Assembly (NCBI RefSeq): GCF_032452875.1
Contig: NC_083880.1
Span: forward strand, 60,710,829-60,774,828
Source of the DNA: Bos javanicus
Lineage: Eukaryota; Chordata; Mammalia; Artiodactyla; Bovidae
DNA length: 64,000 bases
Direction: 5' to 3'
The stretch's first letter is position 1. Every line of letters begins with the position of its first letter. The translations under genes and the position numbers were made by a program. The notes beneath the pieces are model-generated. The model was not told the origin of the DNA and searched no databases. It saw only the letters and a program-made list of their open reading frames with translations. Of the stretch, positions 21,465 through 33,291 are shown one piece after another.

Positions 21465-22380
21465 TAAAAAAAGCTGAGCAGCTTTATTGAGATATAATTT
21501 ACATACTAGACTATTTACTCATTTAAAATATACAATTCAACGAGATATTAAGTGAGCTATGCATCCATCACCACAATCAGTTTTAGAATATTTTCATCAT
21601 TCCCCAAAGAAACTCTACTCATTAACTCCTCCATCTCTTCCTCTGCTGTAACCACCAGCTCTAGGCAACCATAAATCTACTTTCTGTCTCAATGGATTTG
21701 CTGCCCCATTTTACATTCCTACCAGCAGTGTATGAGGGTTTTGATTTCTCCTTTCTCTTTTTAAAATGTTTTCTTAAAAATACATTATCTTGCCTTTAGC
21801 TTTAGCATGAAGGTATGCTGTATGTAATGCAGGAGACCTGGGTTGGGAAGATCCCCTGGAGAAGGGTAAAGCTACCCACTCCAGCATTCTGGCCTGGAGA
21901 ATTCCATGGACTGTATAGTCAATGGGGTTGCAAAGAGTCAGACATGACTGAGCAACTTTCCCATGCTGTATGTAATACTCTGATATTTACTTTCTCATTA
22001 TTATAGTGGTAAGATTCATCTAAATGATTGCACCTGTGTAGGGTTCATTCATTTTTCCATTCCATTCCATTCCATGTACTACACTTTTTCTGTCTAGTGT
22101 CCTGTTCCTGGACATTTGTGTTATTGCCAGGTTTTTGGTCTTATGAAGAGTGTTCCTGTTAACAATCCTAAATGTGTTCCTGGTCTCCCAGGACCTGGAA
22201 GGTCTCTCAGGTATCTTATGGGAAATGTGGTGGCTGCATCTGAGATATATGAATGCTGTACCAGTTTACTTTTCCACCAACAACATAGAAGAGATCCTCT
22301 TCATCTGGACATCTTGTCCAAAGTTTGGTATTGTTAGACTCTTTAATTTTTGCTTGCAATATTCTAACTCCTCACCCTTT
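21465..22380 (-). mobile_element. Old L1 (L1M) 3' UTR, antisense, with a nested SINE
   Basis: Begins 'aaaaaaagctgagcagctttattgagatataatttacat', the complement of an L1M 3' end. It continues through 'accaccagctctaggcaaccataaatctac' to 'ccaccaacaacatagaagagatcctc'. A Bov-tA insertion at 21829-21962 splits it. Confidence 0.8.
21829..21962 (+). mobile_element. Bov-tA SINE, 5'-truncated, with target-site duplication
   Basis: Starts at 'gcaggagacctgggttgg' and ends 'catgactgagcaactttc'. It is flanked by perfect 14-bp copies of ATGCTGTATGTAAT at 21815-21828 and 21963-21976. The duplication fixes the insertion boundaries exactly. Confidence 0.93.
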
Positions 22381-22820
22381 CTCTTTGCTTTGTACCACTC
22401 ACCACATTTCAGAATATTTTATTTGTTCAGTTGTTTTTTGCCCTTCTCCCCTCCACTGGACTGCCAGCTCCAAGAGAGCAGAGATTTTTGTCTTTTGTTT
22501 CCTGCTCTGTCCCTAGGAGAGTGCCTGGTGCACAGTGGGTACTCAATACATATTTATTAAATGAATCACAGTCAGTGGTCTAATATAAGTGTGCTCAGAT
22601 TCCTCTGGGAGCCAAGGGAAGGAAGTGAAATTTTGAAACCCAAACCCCAAAACTCCAGGCTGCCACTGAGATGTGGTATTTATCTGTGCACACAGATTAC
22701 CCTGAATCATTTCAAATAGGGGTCCCAGAGTCTAAACCTTGCAGGCCACAGGAGTTCAAGGTCGGGCTCACCGCTGAACTGTTTAATCCAGACTGTGGCA
22801 GATAGACGGTAAAATTCTCA
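22381..22820. other. Intergenic DNA with an L2/MIR end
   Basis: The segment 22380-22565 resembles an antisense L2/MIR 3' end ('gagtgcctggtgcacagtgggtactcaatacatatttattaaatg'). The remainder is unassigned. Confidence 0.5.
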
Positions 22821-22825
22821 GACAG

Positions 22826-23160
22826 GGTTTTCCCTGGTGGCTCAATGGTAAGAATCCACCTGCCAGTGCAGAAGACACGGGTTCGATTCCTGTCTGGGAA
22901 GATCCCACGTGCTGAAGAGCAACTAAGTCCGTGCACCACAGCTATTGAGCCTGTGTTCTAGAGCCCGGGAACTGCAACTACCGAAGCCCCCAAGCCCTAG
23001 AGCCCTGGTGCATCCGAAGAAAAGCCACTGCAGTGAGAATCTCCAGCACCACAACTAGAGAGTTGTCCCCGCTCGTGGCAACTAGAGAAAAGCCTGCACG
23101 CAGCAACGAAGATGCAGTGCAGCCCCCAAAAAAATTATTCTTAAAAATATCTTTAAAAAG
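22826..23160 (+). mobile_element. CHR-type SINE, full length, with target-site duplication
   Basis: tRNA-like head (ttccctggtggctcaatgg, then gggttcgattcctg), long 'agagcaactaagtccgtgcacc' body and A-rich tail. ATTCTCAGA is repeated on each side at 22814-22822 and 23161-23169. Confidence 0.92.
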
Positions 23161-23164
23161 ATTC

Positions 23165-23490
23165 TCAGAGAGATGCTCACCACCACTGCCCTTCTAGTCC
23201 AGACCACCATCATCTCTTATCTGGTACCTGTCCAGCCTCCTTTCTGGTCCCTGTACCCAGCATGTCTCCTTCCATTCCATTCTCCTCCCTGAAGCTAGAA
23301 GGATGTTGTTTTTCAGTCACAAAACTGATTGTGCATCTTCCCTTCTTAAAACCCATCAGTGTTTTTCCCATTACTCTCAAGATAAACACCGGACTTTCAT
23401 CTAGGCCAAGCATGATCTGACCCTGCTCACCTATCTGACTCTCTGACTTTCTCAGTCTTGAGTCACTTTCAATTTGTGGAAAAGGCTGAG
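23165..23490 (-). mobile_element. L2 LINE fragment
   Basis: Antisense L2 order: 'ccagaccaccatcatctcttatctgg', 'aaaacccatcagtgtttttcccattactctcaagataaa', 'aagcatgatctgaccctgctcacc'. Confidence 0.8.
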
Positions 23491-23644
23491 CTAACTCCAC
23501 ACCCAGGGTGCTAGGAAGTCTGTTCTCTCACCTTTCCAGCATTCCTGCCTCTTGTCTGCCTCTTTAGAGCTCTCCTAACCCCATGTTCCTTTTCTTCAGA
23601 GCACCAGTGACCTGCCTAGCTCATCTGATACTTATAACAGAAAA

Positions 23645-23915
23645 TTAAAAAAAAAAAATTATTTGGCTGTGCTGGGTCTTAGTTGCGGTGCACAGCCTCT
23701 TTGCTGTGTGTGTGGGCTTTCTCTAGTTGTAGGAAGTGGGGACTCCTCTCTAGTTCACATGCTCAGGTTTGGGTTTTTGCTTGTGGGCTCAGTAGTCGAG
23801 GTGCATGTAGTTGCCCCAAGTCATGTGAGATCTTAATTCCCTGACCAGGTATCGAACCGTGTCCCCTGTATTGCAAGATATCTTTTACCACTGGGCCACA
23901 AGGCAAGTCCCAGAA
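23645..23915 (-). mobile_element. CHR-type SINE
   Basis: A-rich edge at 23645, then 'ttatttggctgtgctgggtcttagttgcgg', reverse B-box 'gaccaggtatcgaacc' and head complement 'ccactgggccacaaggcaagtccc'. Confidence 0.88.
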
Positions 23916-25254
23916 CAGATAATTTTTTAACATCCACCTTCGTTAAATGACAGTATTTTCAGTAAGCATGAAACACAATGAATAATACTAATGGTAATGG
24001 CCAGATAAGAAATGTGGATGGTGAAAATATTCCTTTATTGAACTTTGTATATGTAATCATGTCAGTAAAAGTAAATATTGTAGTACAAAAAAAGGGAAAG
24101 AGTATTTGATCCATACTTTCCAATTACTTTAATATATTTCCTTGCAAAGATAAAATAAAAAAACATACCCACATAGCAATCTGTTGCAATAATTCCATTA
24201 CATTAATTACATTAAAATTGAAAAACAAATAAGAAAATACTTTAAAAATAAGAATCAACTTTAATGTTAAATATATGATTCAAATTTGGTAAAACATAAT
24301 TTTTCTAAATAATAATATTATATATAATACTATTTTACTAAAAAATAAAATTTGCAGTTACCACACTCTGCAGTTCACTGTTTCACTGTTTTGAATTTTA
24401 AATACAAACCTTCAAGTGGTCACACAGAATGGCAGAATTGAAGCAACTCAAGTTCTGGTTCTTCAGCTTCCTAATCACTGGGCTATCATTGTTTATTTTC
24501 AATCTATTGTTTAAACACAGCCATATGTTGTACCAAAGGGGCTAGAGACACAAGTACTCAGGAAGCGAGCTTGAACAATTCTGGACTGTTATGAACTTAT
24601 TCTCAAAACTAACACGTATAACTGTGTCTGGCTTGGTGTGTGTTAGGGGCTGAATGTATAGCTGGGAGTGCTGTGATGTAAATCCCTGGTGGGTGATAAT
24701 GTCGACTAGTGTACAAGTGATTAAAATATGCCAATTCGAAGCTTACAAATATATCATTAGGACTCAGGTTAGACCAACAGCTTGATTTTCAGGGAGGAAT
24801 GTCTTAATCAGTGGCATGGTTTAGAATTGTGGGCACATGGTAATAATAAAATGCAGACAGATATTCAATCAGTTTTATTGTTTTCAGAGTCTCTGCAGAC
24901 AATACACCCTCTCATTGCCTGCAGGGTCCTACTTGGTACACCATGGTAGAGCAGGAGCTCCATGGGCTCAGAGGACCCACCTGATTTCCAGTTTCCCCAG
25001 CACCTAGCACATCTTGGCACAGCACAGCTTCTTAATATCTATGTAGTGAAAGGAGGAAGGAGCCAACTCAACTGTGGGCATGGCTGTCACAGCAGCATGC
25101 AGCTCTCCCCACCCTGAGTCTAGCTCTAAAACATCAGTCTTTGAACTGGCATGGTCCTCAAAGACATTAATAATAAAGAGAAAGCAACAGGAACAAGGGA
25201 ATTCAGTTTTTGATTCATCTAAATGTCTTCTCTGAAAAATTCAACAATTATGAT
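23916..25254. other. AT-rich intergenic DNA, nothing recognised
   Basis: Very AT-rich from 24000 to 24420. No coding frame, promoter or clearly assigned repeat is seen. Confidence 0.5.
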
Positions 25255-25507
25255 CATATGTGAATGTGTGTATATATTCCAGGGCTCTTTTACTAATGGG
25301 AAAGAACTGTTCATGAAGGAACTGCACTGCTCTCAAGCACTTAAATATAGCTACTGCAAATTGAAATGTGCTTCAGTACAAAATTCTCACTGGTTTTCCA
25401 ATAGCACAAAAAATGTAAACTATCGCATTAATATTTTTGAGATTATAACATTTTGGATATATTGGGTTAAATCAAATATATTAAAATTAATTTCACCTAT
25501 TTATTTG

Positions 25508-25720
25508 TGGTTTTTCCTGGTTGCTCAGTGGTAAAGAATTTGCTTGCCATCACAGTTGACACAGGTTCAATTGTTGGGAAGATCCCCTCGTAGAAGGAAA
25601 TGGCAACCCACTCCAGTATTCTTGCCTGGAAAATTCCATGGACAGAGAAGCTTGGTGGGTTACAGTTTGTGGGGTCACAAAAGAGTAGGATACGACTTAC
25701 CAACTAAACAACAAAAACTT
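25508..25720 (+). mobile_element. Bov-tA SINE
   Basis: Head 'tttttcctggttgctcagtgg', then 'ggaaatggcaacccactccag', ending 'cttaccaactaaacaacaaaaa'. Confidence 0.92.
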
Positions 25721-25751
25721 TATTTATTTTACCTTTTAAAACGTGCTTTCT

Positions 25752-25875
25752 GGGGTCTTCCCTGGTGGTCCAGTTGTTAAGATTCCAGGCTGTCAGTGCA
25801 GAGGGTGTGGGTTCCATCCCTGGTCAGGGAACTAAGATTCCACATGCCATGTGGCGTGGCCAAAAAAAAAAAGAA
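25752..25875 (+). mobile_element. CHR-type SINE, short
   Basis: Head 'tcttccctggtggtccag', B-box 'gggttccatccctgg', body 'ccacatgccatgtgg' and a poly(A) tail at 25862-25872. Confidence 0.92.
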
Positions 25876-25960
25876 GATGAAATGTGGCTTCTGGAAAATT
25901 TAAAATAACACTTAGAGTTGGTATTATATTTCAAATAGGCAGTACGAATATAGAAGATGG

Positions 25961-26949
25961 AGGTTTCCCTCATTTTTACTTGGCAAAATAAAAAGCTGGC
26001 AATCTTTTGTCCATCTCCAAATTTTAAAATAAGTAGTTTTTTTCAAGGGAGGGAGGATTTTATATTTTATTTACTTCTCTGTGAAATCCCCAAAATCTTA
26101 AAGATCCTAATGGAATTATGGGTTGCCAGTCCATGAGATATAGTTTGAAATTCAGAGAAGCACAAGGCAGAGAAGAAAGACCAGACTGGGAGCACGTTCA
26201 TGTGGAGAAGAGGACAGCATCAGAGGCATTTCAGCAGCACCAATAGGACTGGTGGACTTGGAGAATAATCATATTGGGAGAAGGAAGGGGAAGGAGACTA
26301 GATGAGGAGCTGACTTTATTTGGATATCTGGCACACCCCATTGGCACACTTCCACATCTCCTAGAATATAATTCTTACTCCCACAACCTGACTCTGAAAT
26401 TCATTAGATTTTTCCTTTGGAGGTAACCATATTTTTTTTCATGAAAGGGGATACTATTACTAATTATGCTGGAACAGAGATAAACTGAGAGTGCCTGGGT
26501 AAACTGGGAAATAAATCATTCTCCTCTTATTGGCTATATATAGAGGACTCCCATAGATGACTGAGAAGTCAAGCATGGACATACTGGGGCTTTAAACAAT
26601 CAAAGCATCCAGGATGTGAAGTCAAACTTTGTTCAATATTATGAGACTTTACAAAGTTACTTCAACTCATGTGCCTCAGTTTTCGCATCTGCAAAATGGG
26701 AGAGCATAATAGTTCAGGACATGGGACATGGTAAACAGTCAATGAGTTGTAACATGAGCAACAACCAAAATACTCTATTGTGTGTATTCCCTTTTTTTAA
26801 AAAAAGGTACAAAAAGACAAAATATAGCAAAAAGATCTAATGGTTGTCAAGGTTTTCGGGGAGAGAGGGTTGAATAGGTGAAGCACAGAGAAATTTTTAG
26901 GGTGGTAAAACTCTTCTATTAATATATAGTATAATGGTGGATACAAGAC
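25961..26949. other. Intergenic DNA, nothing firmly recognised
   Basis: No gene. A MIR-like piece is possible near 26640-26750 ('gcctcagttttcgcatctgcaaaatggg'). Confidence 0.45.
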
Positions 26950-28023
26950 CTTATGCATTTGTCAAAACCCATGGAACTAAACAATAGAAAGAGCAAATCT
27001 TAATGCATGAAAAATTATAAAAAATAATTTAGAACATGGGGAGAATCTCAAAATGGAAAGCAGAATGTGACAAAGCAATGAAACTGTATCACAAACGTAT
27101 GAAACAACCCCACTAAAGGCCCGGGTGTGGTGGGGGTCGGGGGGTGGGGGAGGATCCTGACTTAAGTAATTTTAGAAATGAGCAGAGTCTGTAAAACTAA
27201 AAGCAAAAGAAAGTGTACAGAAAGTTGATAACTTTTCCCACAGGGGTATGGGTTAACAATGCTGATACTGATATACATGTATACTAGAATTAAACAATTA
27301 AGTAAATGGCTGGTGGATGATGGGAGCCAGGTTTCTCATTGTTGGAGTGGGAATTTACAGATAAGCAAGGGGAGGAGGCTAGAATGATTCATGTGGTAAT
27401 AGATCAGAGTTGAAAATATAAATAGAACCTCATAACAAATAGCTTAATATAGACGTAGATGGTTACATACAGAACTATTCATAGATATGTGTATGTGCAC
27501 AGGTTAGCATATATACATGTATTTCTGTGTTTTGTTAGTTGGGAAGGCTTAAAAGAAACATCTGAGTAGCAATGAGCACACTTAGGGTCGAAATCTTGGT
27601 TTCTAATACCATTCTCTAATAGGAGGAATCTGGGTTTTTGAGAAACAGCTAATTTAGGACTGGGGCAGGGAATATACGAGATGAGTCTGAGATAACATAC
27701 ACTACCAGAAAGTAAGTGCTCAACAACAATAAAAAGACACACAAAGATGGGAATATATCAGAGGGACTCAGGAGCCAATTAAAAAGGCTCCCAAAGGCCA
27801 AATCGGGACCAATTTGAGCGACAAAATTAAGTAGTACTGGATTATAACCTAAAGTATGAAATAAACATCTGTGAGTCCACTGATGTAAATAATGACTGAA
27901 TAAATAGAGGAAAAGAAACACACCTTCGGTGCAGAAAAATTTCAAATAACTGAAGTATAATAGATACTCCACACTCAAGGGGATAGAACATTCCTCCTTA
28001 CTACTTAGTGTGGGCTAAACATA

Positions 28024-28122
28024 GTTCAGTTCAGTCGCTCAGTCGTGTCCGACCCTTTGCAACCCCATGAATCGCAGCACGCCAGGCCTCCCTGTCCATC
28101 ACCAACTCCCGGAGTTCACTCT
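28024..28122 (-). mobile_element. Bov-A SINE fragment
   Basis: 'tcagttcagtcgctcagtcgtgtccgac' through 'aactcccggagttcactc', the reverse of a Bov-A/BovB 3' end. Confidence 0.9.
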
Positions 28123-28443
28123 CTTCCAAAGAAGAGAGCAAGGAAAGGGGTAAAAGAAGAGTAACTTTAAGGTAGAGAAACCTAACAGACACTACCTTTT
28201 TCAGGGCATCAAGGTCAATGCCGATTGTGATAGTCCTGTTGATGTCTGACAAACAGCCACAGCCAAGAAGAATCTAAGGAGACATGAGATAAATGCAATG
28301 TGGCATCCTGAATGCGATCCCAAGACAGAAAAAGGACGTTAAGTAAAAACTAAGGAAATTGGCATCAGCTATGAAATTTAGTTAATAATAATGCATCAAT
28401 GTTGATTTATTAATGGTAACAAATACACCATATTAATATAAGT

Positions 28444-28630
28444 GAAGTCCTCAATCGTGTCCCACTCTTTGCAGCCCCATGGACTATACAGTCCCTGGAA
28501 TTCTCCAGGCCAGAATACTGGAGTGGGTAGCCTTTCCCTTCTCGAGGGGGATCTTCCCAACCCAGGGATAGAACCCAGGTCTCCCACATTGCAGGCGGAT
28601 TCTTTACCAACTGAGCTATCAGGGAAGCCC
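28444..28630 (-). mobile_element. Bov-tA SINE with target-site duplication
   Basis: Complement of a Bov-tA ('aatcgtgtcccactctttgc' to 'gagctatcagggaagccc'). Flanked by ATATTAATATAAG at 28431-28443 and ATATTAATGTAAG at 28631-28643. Confidence 0.9.
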
Positions 28631-28765
28631 ATATTAATGTAAGATGTTGATAATAGAGGAAACAGGATGAGTGGAGGATATAGGAACTTTGTAGTATCTT
28701 CTAACAATATTTCTGTAAATCTGAAACTGTTCTCAAAAATAAAGTTTGTTTTAAAAAAGATGGCA

Positions 28766-29240
28766 TAAGGTTTTAGAAACACGTTTAGTTTATTTAGACT
28801 TTAGAGTGTTAATTACACAGCCTGCCTTAAAAATGGAATTTCTTCAATGGAGTAAAAGAAATATTCATTTATCCTACAGTTTCAGTATGTTTTGTCCAAT
28901 AAAAGTCGACTATCAATTGCTTAGGTCAATGTCTCGGAACTCAGTAACAAATCTCAGCGTCTTTCATTTGTATGCATTTGAAATACAAAGAAAGAAAATT
29001 GACTAACTTCTTGATCATTTTAAATTAAATGAAAACACCTATAAAGAAAGACATCCACATAGAGATGGTATCAACCCCACTGCCTAAATTTTCATTGCCT
29101 AAAATTGTTTTAGTAGAGAACAACATATACTGTGTAATTGGAACACTTTTGTTCTCCTTAAATAAAATAGCAGCCAAAGATTATTCAGGCTGCAACTGAC
29201 AGAGGCGTTACTTCTAGTTCCTTCTAATTTGGAGAATTCC
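28766..29240. other. AT-rich intergenic DNA, nothing recognised
   Basis: No repeat, gene or promoter is seen between the L1 3' end and the promoter-like segment at 29.3 kb. Confidence 0.5.
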
Positions 29241-29299
29241 TTCTTTTGAAAAATCGAGTGTTGCTACATTGAATCAGGAGGGAGCAGGATCGAAGCTCA

Positions 29300-29640
29300 C
29301 TGGTGGTGTCCCTAAGCGGAAGGCAGGACTCTAAGCCAAGAGACCTGCCCATTGGTGGATTGCTGGGCAGCTGTGGGGCGGGGACGCCTGGATGGAGCTC
29401 GTGGCCCATTGGCTGCGTCGCTGAGGATGGTATAAAGGACCGCCAAGGCCTGTGCAGCCGGTTTCTACGGCAACGGAGGCTTGAAAGAGCCACTCATATT
29501 TCGGCGTTCGTTCCCAACTCCCCCCTTCCGGAGGGGGATGGGCGTCCTGGATTTGAGGGCTGGTGGAGGAGGCGTGGGGGCTGGGAGTTAAGGGGACAGC
29601 GCCTTCTTCCGACCAAACCAACCTAGCCAAGCAACATTTG
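29300..29640 (+). promoter_or_regulatory. Isolated promoter-like CpG segment (TATA, two CCAAT boxes, X-box), no gene recognised
   Basis: A GC-rich, repeat-free island stands in otherwise AT-rich intergenic DNA. It has two inverted CCAAT boxes (CCCATTGGTGG at 29348-29358, CCCATTGGCTGC at 29404-29415), then GGTATAAAGG at 29429-29438, then an X-box GTTTCTACGGCAAC at 29461-29474. The spacing (CCAAT about 25 bp upstream of TATA) fits a plus-strand TATA promoter starting near 29460. No recognised protein follows. It could drive an unannotated non-coding transcript or be an alternative upstream element of a neighbour. Confidence 0.55.
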
Positions 29641-31384
29641 AACTGGGTTCGAGAAACCTGGCCTGCGTGCTCACTGGGGGAAAAAAAAAAAAATCAAACA
29701 GTCCGTTAAAGATGTAAGAGAAAAATGACGAATAACTCCATCCTCCCTTGACCTCTCATTGATAACATTCAGCATGTGAACGAACACAAAGCCTAGCAGA
29801 GTAGGAAAGCGATACTTATGTAGGGAGGAAGGAAGAGAACAGAAGGAGGGAGGATCCCTGATGTGGGTGTGCAACGTGGCGTGAGACAGAGCGCCCTGCC
29901 TTTGGGGAGGAAAGTCCAAAGACAGACCCGAAGGGGTGTAAGAGCCTGGAGTTGAGCTTGGAGGAGGGAGGGCCGGCCGGCACACTGGAAGGACGGAGGG
30001 GGCGGCAAACTGGATCGTGACTAGGCATTTGGGAGACCTGTCTGCAGTAAGACCCCCGGGTTCTCATTCCCGCCGGCCCTACCACCTACCAGATGTCGAT
30101 GCTTCGACTCTCCAGCTCCCAGTGTCTTTGTGTTTGGAGGATGATAAACAGTACCCACTTCGTTAAGTCGCTGAGTTGAGAACTGAGTTGAGGTAATGAC
30201 TGGGAACCTCTTAATATGGTGCCCGAAACATAAACTGTGGTCACCAGCAGCTATTCCTGTAATTGAAGAAGGACTGGATTTGACTAGGTGGAGAGAATAG
30301 GAGGTTATCAGTTCGTAGGTAACGAGGGAGGAGGAAAGAGCAGTGTGGAAATCTTACATAAGAAACCAGTTTGGATGTCACCTAGAAAATCTTGGGAGAT
30401 GAAAAAAAAAAAAAAATCATGGGAGATGATAGCCAGAGGGCAAAAAGGAAAAAATAACGATGATAGCTACTGTTTACTGCGGGCCTGGCACTCTGCCAAA
30501 CCCTTTATATGAATCTTTATTTCAATTTCTTATCAGCCCTGATAAGGCAGTTACCATTAAACCCATTTTTTTCTGGTAAGGAAATGGCTTGTCTGAGCTA
30601 AGAAATAACACCACCAAACAGGGATATTTGTAATGCCCAGGACAAGTGTGCAACTGGAGGCCCATATACCATGTGTCTCTATAGTTAGAAGTGATCCATC
30701 AATTTAATGTGTTAAATTAAATATGGTATCTTCTCCTCTTTGACGGATCTATTTTCACCACCACCTGGGAGGGCCAGGTTCAAATTAGAATTCCAGGAAC
30801 CTTGAAGATCAGAGAGGGGATGTGTCTGCCCAGGGAGGGCTGCTCACTGGATCCTGTTTCTAACCCTTGTCCTGCTACCTCCCACCCCATCAGACCCAGC
30901 ATGCATGAATGAATACCCCAGCCCCCACATCCATTCGACTCTTAAAACAGCTACTCTGAGACCTAAGCCTCAGGTCTATAAGGGGTGCATCAGGCTGCAC
31001 TGCCCTTAGCTGAGATGAACCCAGGGATGAGGCCCACGGAGGCTCTGAATGAGCGTAGAGATATTTTGGAAGGGACTTCTGAGGCTTCAGAGAATGGTCT
31101 GGAAAAGGAGGGCACAGACTCTGGGTGGGTAGTTCCTCTTGTGCCCACAGTTTCCCACCCCACCCCCTGAGGAGGGGCAGGGCTCAGGGCCAGAGCTACT
31201 CTTGCCAGGGGTAAGGAAGTGTTTTGTTAAAGCTAGGCATTCACAATCCACTGGGCCTCACAGTTTGGGGGCCATGCAGGCTAAGTTTCAATGATATGCC
31301 TTCAGAGGAATAGGAAGAATGGTCTGACCTTCAGGCTGAAGGAAACTCTTACCAAAGGGGAGAAGACCAAAGGAGTGAATTGCT
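29641..31384. other. Intergenic DNA downstream of the promoter-like segment
   Basis: An A13 run lies at 29680-29692. The DNA from 29700 to 30130 is moderately GC-rich and repeat-free. MIR-like segments occur near 30455-30620. The rest, including 30720-31380, is unassigned. No coding exon is supported. Confidence 0.45.
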
Positions 31385-31463
31385 TTAAAAAAAAAAATTA
31401 TTATTATTTTAAAATTGAAATGTAGTTGATTTACAGTGATTCAGAACTCTCTCTCTCTCTTCC

Positions 31464-31507
<44 letters not shown>

Positions 31508-31918
31508 ACTTTTCAGATTCTTTTCCATTGTAGGTTATTACAAGTTACTACCCCTTGTGCTGCACACTAGGTCCTTGTTGTCTGTTTTATATATAGTAGT
31601 GTGTATTTGTTAATCTCAAAATTTGAATTTGCTTTTTAAAGATGAATGAATAAGCCCTTATTCAGTAGAGTCAGTAACAGGTGTGCTAAGGGATATTTTG
31701 AATGTCATGTACATAGAACAAGGAAGATTACAGACTACTGTATATACAGTAAACAACAAGGACCTACTGTACAGGGAAGTACATTCAGTAACTTATAATA
31801 ATCTATAATGGAAAATAATCTGAAAAAGAATATATATGTAAAACTAAAGTCATTTTGCTGTACAACTGAAACTAACACAACACTGTAAATCAACTATACT
31901 TCAATTTAAAAAAAGGTT
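31385..31918. mobile_element. Two inverted cetartiodactyl L1 3' ends
   Basis: 31385-31630 is an antisense L1 3' end ('gtagttgatttacagtg', 'cattgtaggttattacaag', 'aggtccttgttgtctg'). 31720-31918 is the same region in sense ('caacaaggacctactgtac', 'gaaactaacacaacactgtaaatc', then poly-A). The two ends face away from each other around a spacer of about 90 bp. A (CT)n-(TA)n-(AG)n tract at 31447-31503 lies inside the left copy and is itself nearly self-complementary. Confidence 0.85.
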
Positions 31919-31974
31919 AAAAAGGATAAGGAGGTACATATCCTGATCTGTAACTGTAGCCAAGTAATCTCTAG

Positions 31975-32270
31975 ATTATCCATGCAATAAATATTTATTG
32001 GGCTTTTACTGTATGCCAGGTACAGTACACAATGTTGGAACTAAAACCAAGGGCAAAAAAAAAGTCATGTTCTTTGCCCTCTGGGAACTCAAGGCAGATA
32101 TTAATCAAAACACAGCGTAAATAAACATATTGTACCTGCAGTGACCACAAAAAGGAGGGGAGAGTGTAAAAGGGTTTGGTCTAGGTTAGAGAAGGCTGTT
32201 TTTAGGAAGTAGCATTAGCGCTGAGCACCAGGGAAGGCAAAGAGTTAACCATGGGTCTCGAAGGGTGAAT
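31975..32270 (+). mobile_element. L2 LINE fragment
   Basis: 'caataaatatttattgggcttttactgtatgccaggtac' followed by 'ttgccctctgggaactcaagg' is L2 in sense. Confidence 0.75.
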
Positions 32271-32403
32271 TCCTGGAATGGTTGTTGGGAGCCCAGCCAG
32301 GGGGAGCAGGGGAGGCTCAGAGGAGGCTGGGCAGCCAGGCAAGCCCTGGTGGCACCCCGCAACCCAGGACACAGAGTCTTTGAAGGTCCTTAAGCTGGGC
32401 CTT

Positions 32404-32675
32404 GGAGAAGGCGATGGCACCCCACTCCAGTACTCTTGCCTGGAAAATCCCATGGATGGAGGCGCCTGGTAGGCTGCAGTCCATGGGGTTGCAAAGAGTC
32501 AGACAGGACTGAGCGACTTCACTTTCACTTTTCACTTTCATACATTGGAGAAGGAAATGGCAACCCACTCCAGTGTTCTTGCCTGGAGAATCCCAGGGAC
32601 GGGGGAGCCTGGTGGGCTGCCGTCTGTGGGGTCGCACAGAGTTGGACACAACTGAAGCAACTTAGCAGCAGCAGC
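32404..32675 (+). mobile_element. Bov-A2 SINE dimer with perfect target-site duplication
   Basis: Two tandem monomers, each starting 'ggagaagg(c/a)(g/a)atggca', joined by 'ttcactttcacttttcactttc' and ending with (CAG)n. AAGCTGGGCCTT is repeated exactly at 32392-32403 and 32676-32687. The intact duplication points to a comparatively recent insertion. Confidence 0.95.
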
Positions 32676-32687
32676 AAGCTGGGCCTT

Positions 32688-33291
32688 ACTGTGATCAAAT
32701 TTCACCTGGGGGACAGTTTTCCTGGGTGGAAGGAGGCGAAGCTTGAAAGTAGGGAGACCAGTGAGTTGGCTGTTCTAGAGTCTTAAACTTTCATATCAAA
32801 ATGTTTTATTTTTAAAGAGAGAGAAAATGGACTCCTGTTTCTAAGGAGTCCACAGGAATTTCTTTCAAGTCTTGTGTTGCCTTTTCCATTTTGTTTTTGT
32901 TAATTTTTTTTTGCCAGAGATAATACATGAAATAGAAACAACCCCCCACAGCCCCTACCAGGGATATACTGCGGAAAATGTTTTCCTTCCATCCCAAATC
33001 CTAAATAGCAGGTTCTTCTCAGAAGCTACAATAGTTATCAATTTCACTAATATCCTTCCACATTATTCTATACATAAATAAGCATGTGTATATATTTATT
33101 CCTTCATTTTAACATGTAATAATGTTTATCAGTTATCATACTGTACACTTTAAATAACTTACAATTTTGTCAATTATGCCTCAACAAAGCTGAAAAAAGT
33201 AAAATTGAATTGTAAACAGAAGCATACCATATCTTGCTTTGTTCACTTTAAAATGTGTCTTAGGAGGTTTTTAATAGCTGTTTAACAACTT
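32688..33291. other. Intergenic DNA with L1-like AT-rich segments
   Basis: No gene. The 33080-33190 part ('aataatgtttatcagttatcatactgtacactttaaataactt') resembles an L1 3' fragment. Family not assigned. Confidence 0.4.

Larger units (their letters stand above)
25255..25960. mobile_element. Old MER-type (probably hAT) DNA element split by two SINEs
   Basis: Left part contains 'attttggatatattgggttaaatc' and 'ttaaaattaatttcacc'; right part resumes 'aatgtggcttctggaaaatttaaaataac'. Between them are a Bov-tA SINE (25508-25720) and a CHR SINE (25752-25875), with a short piece of the host element left between the two. Family name not certain. Confidence 0.55.
26950..28765 (+). mobile_element. Old L1 (L1M-type) 3' region with nested SINEs
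   Basis: AT-rich sequence ending in a typical L1M 3' terminus: 'gatgttgataatagaggaaacaggatgagtgg', 'ctgtaaatctgaaactgttctcaaaaataaag' and an A-rich end near 28760. Bov-A and Bov-tA copies interrupt it. The left boundary is uncertain. Confidence 0.6.
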
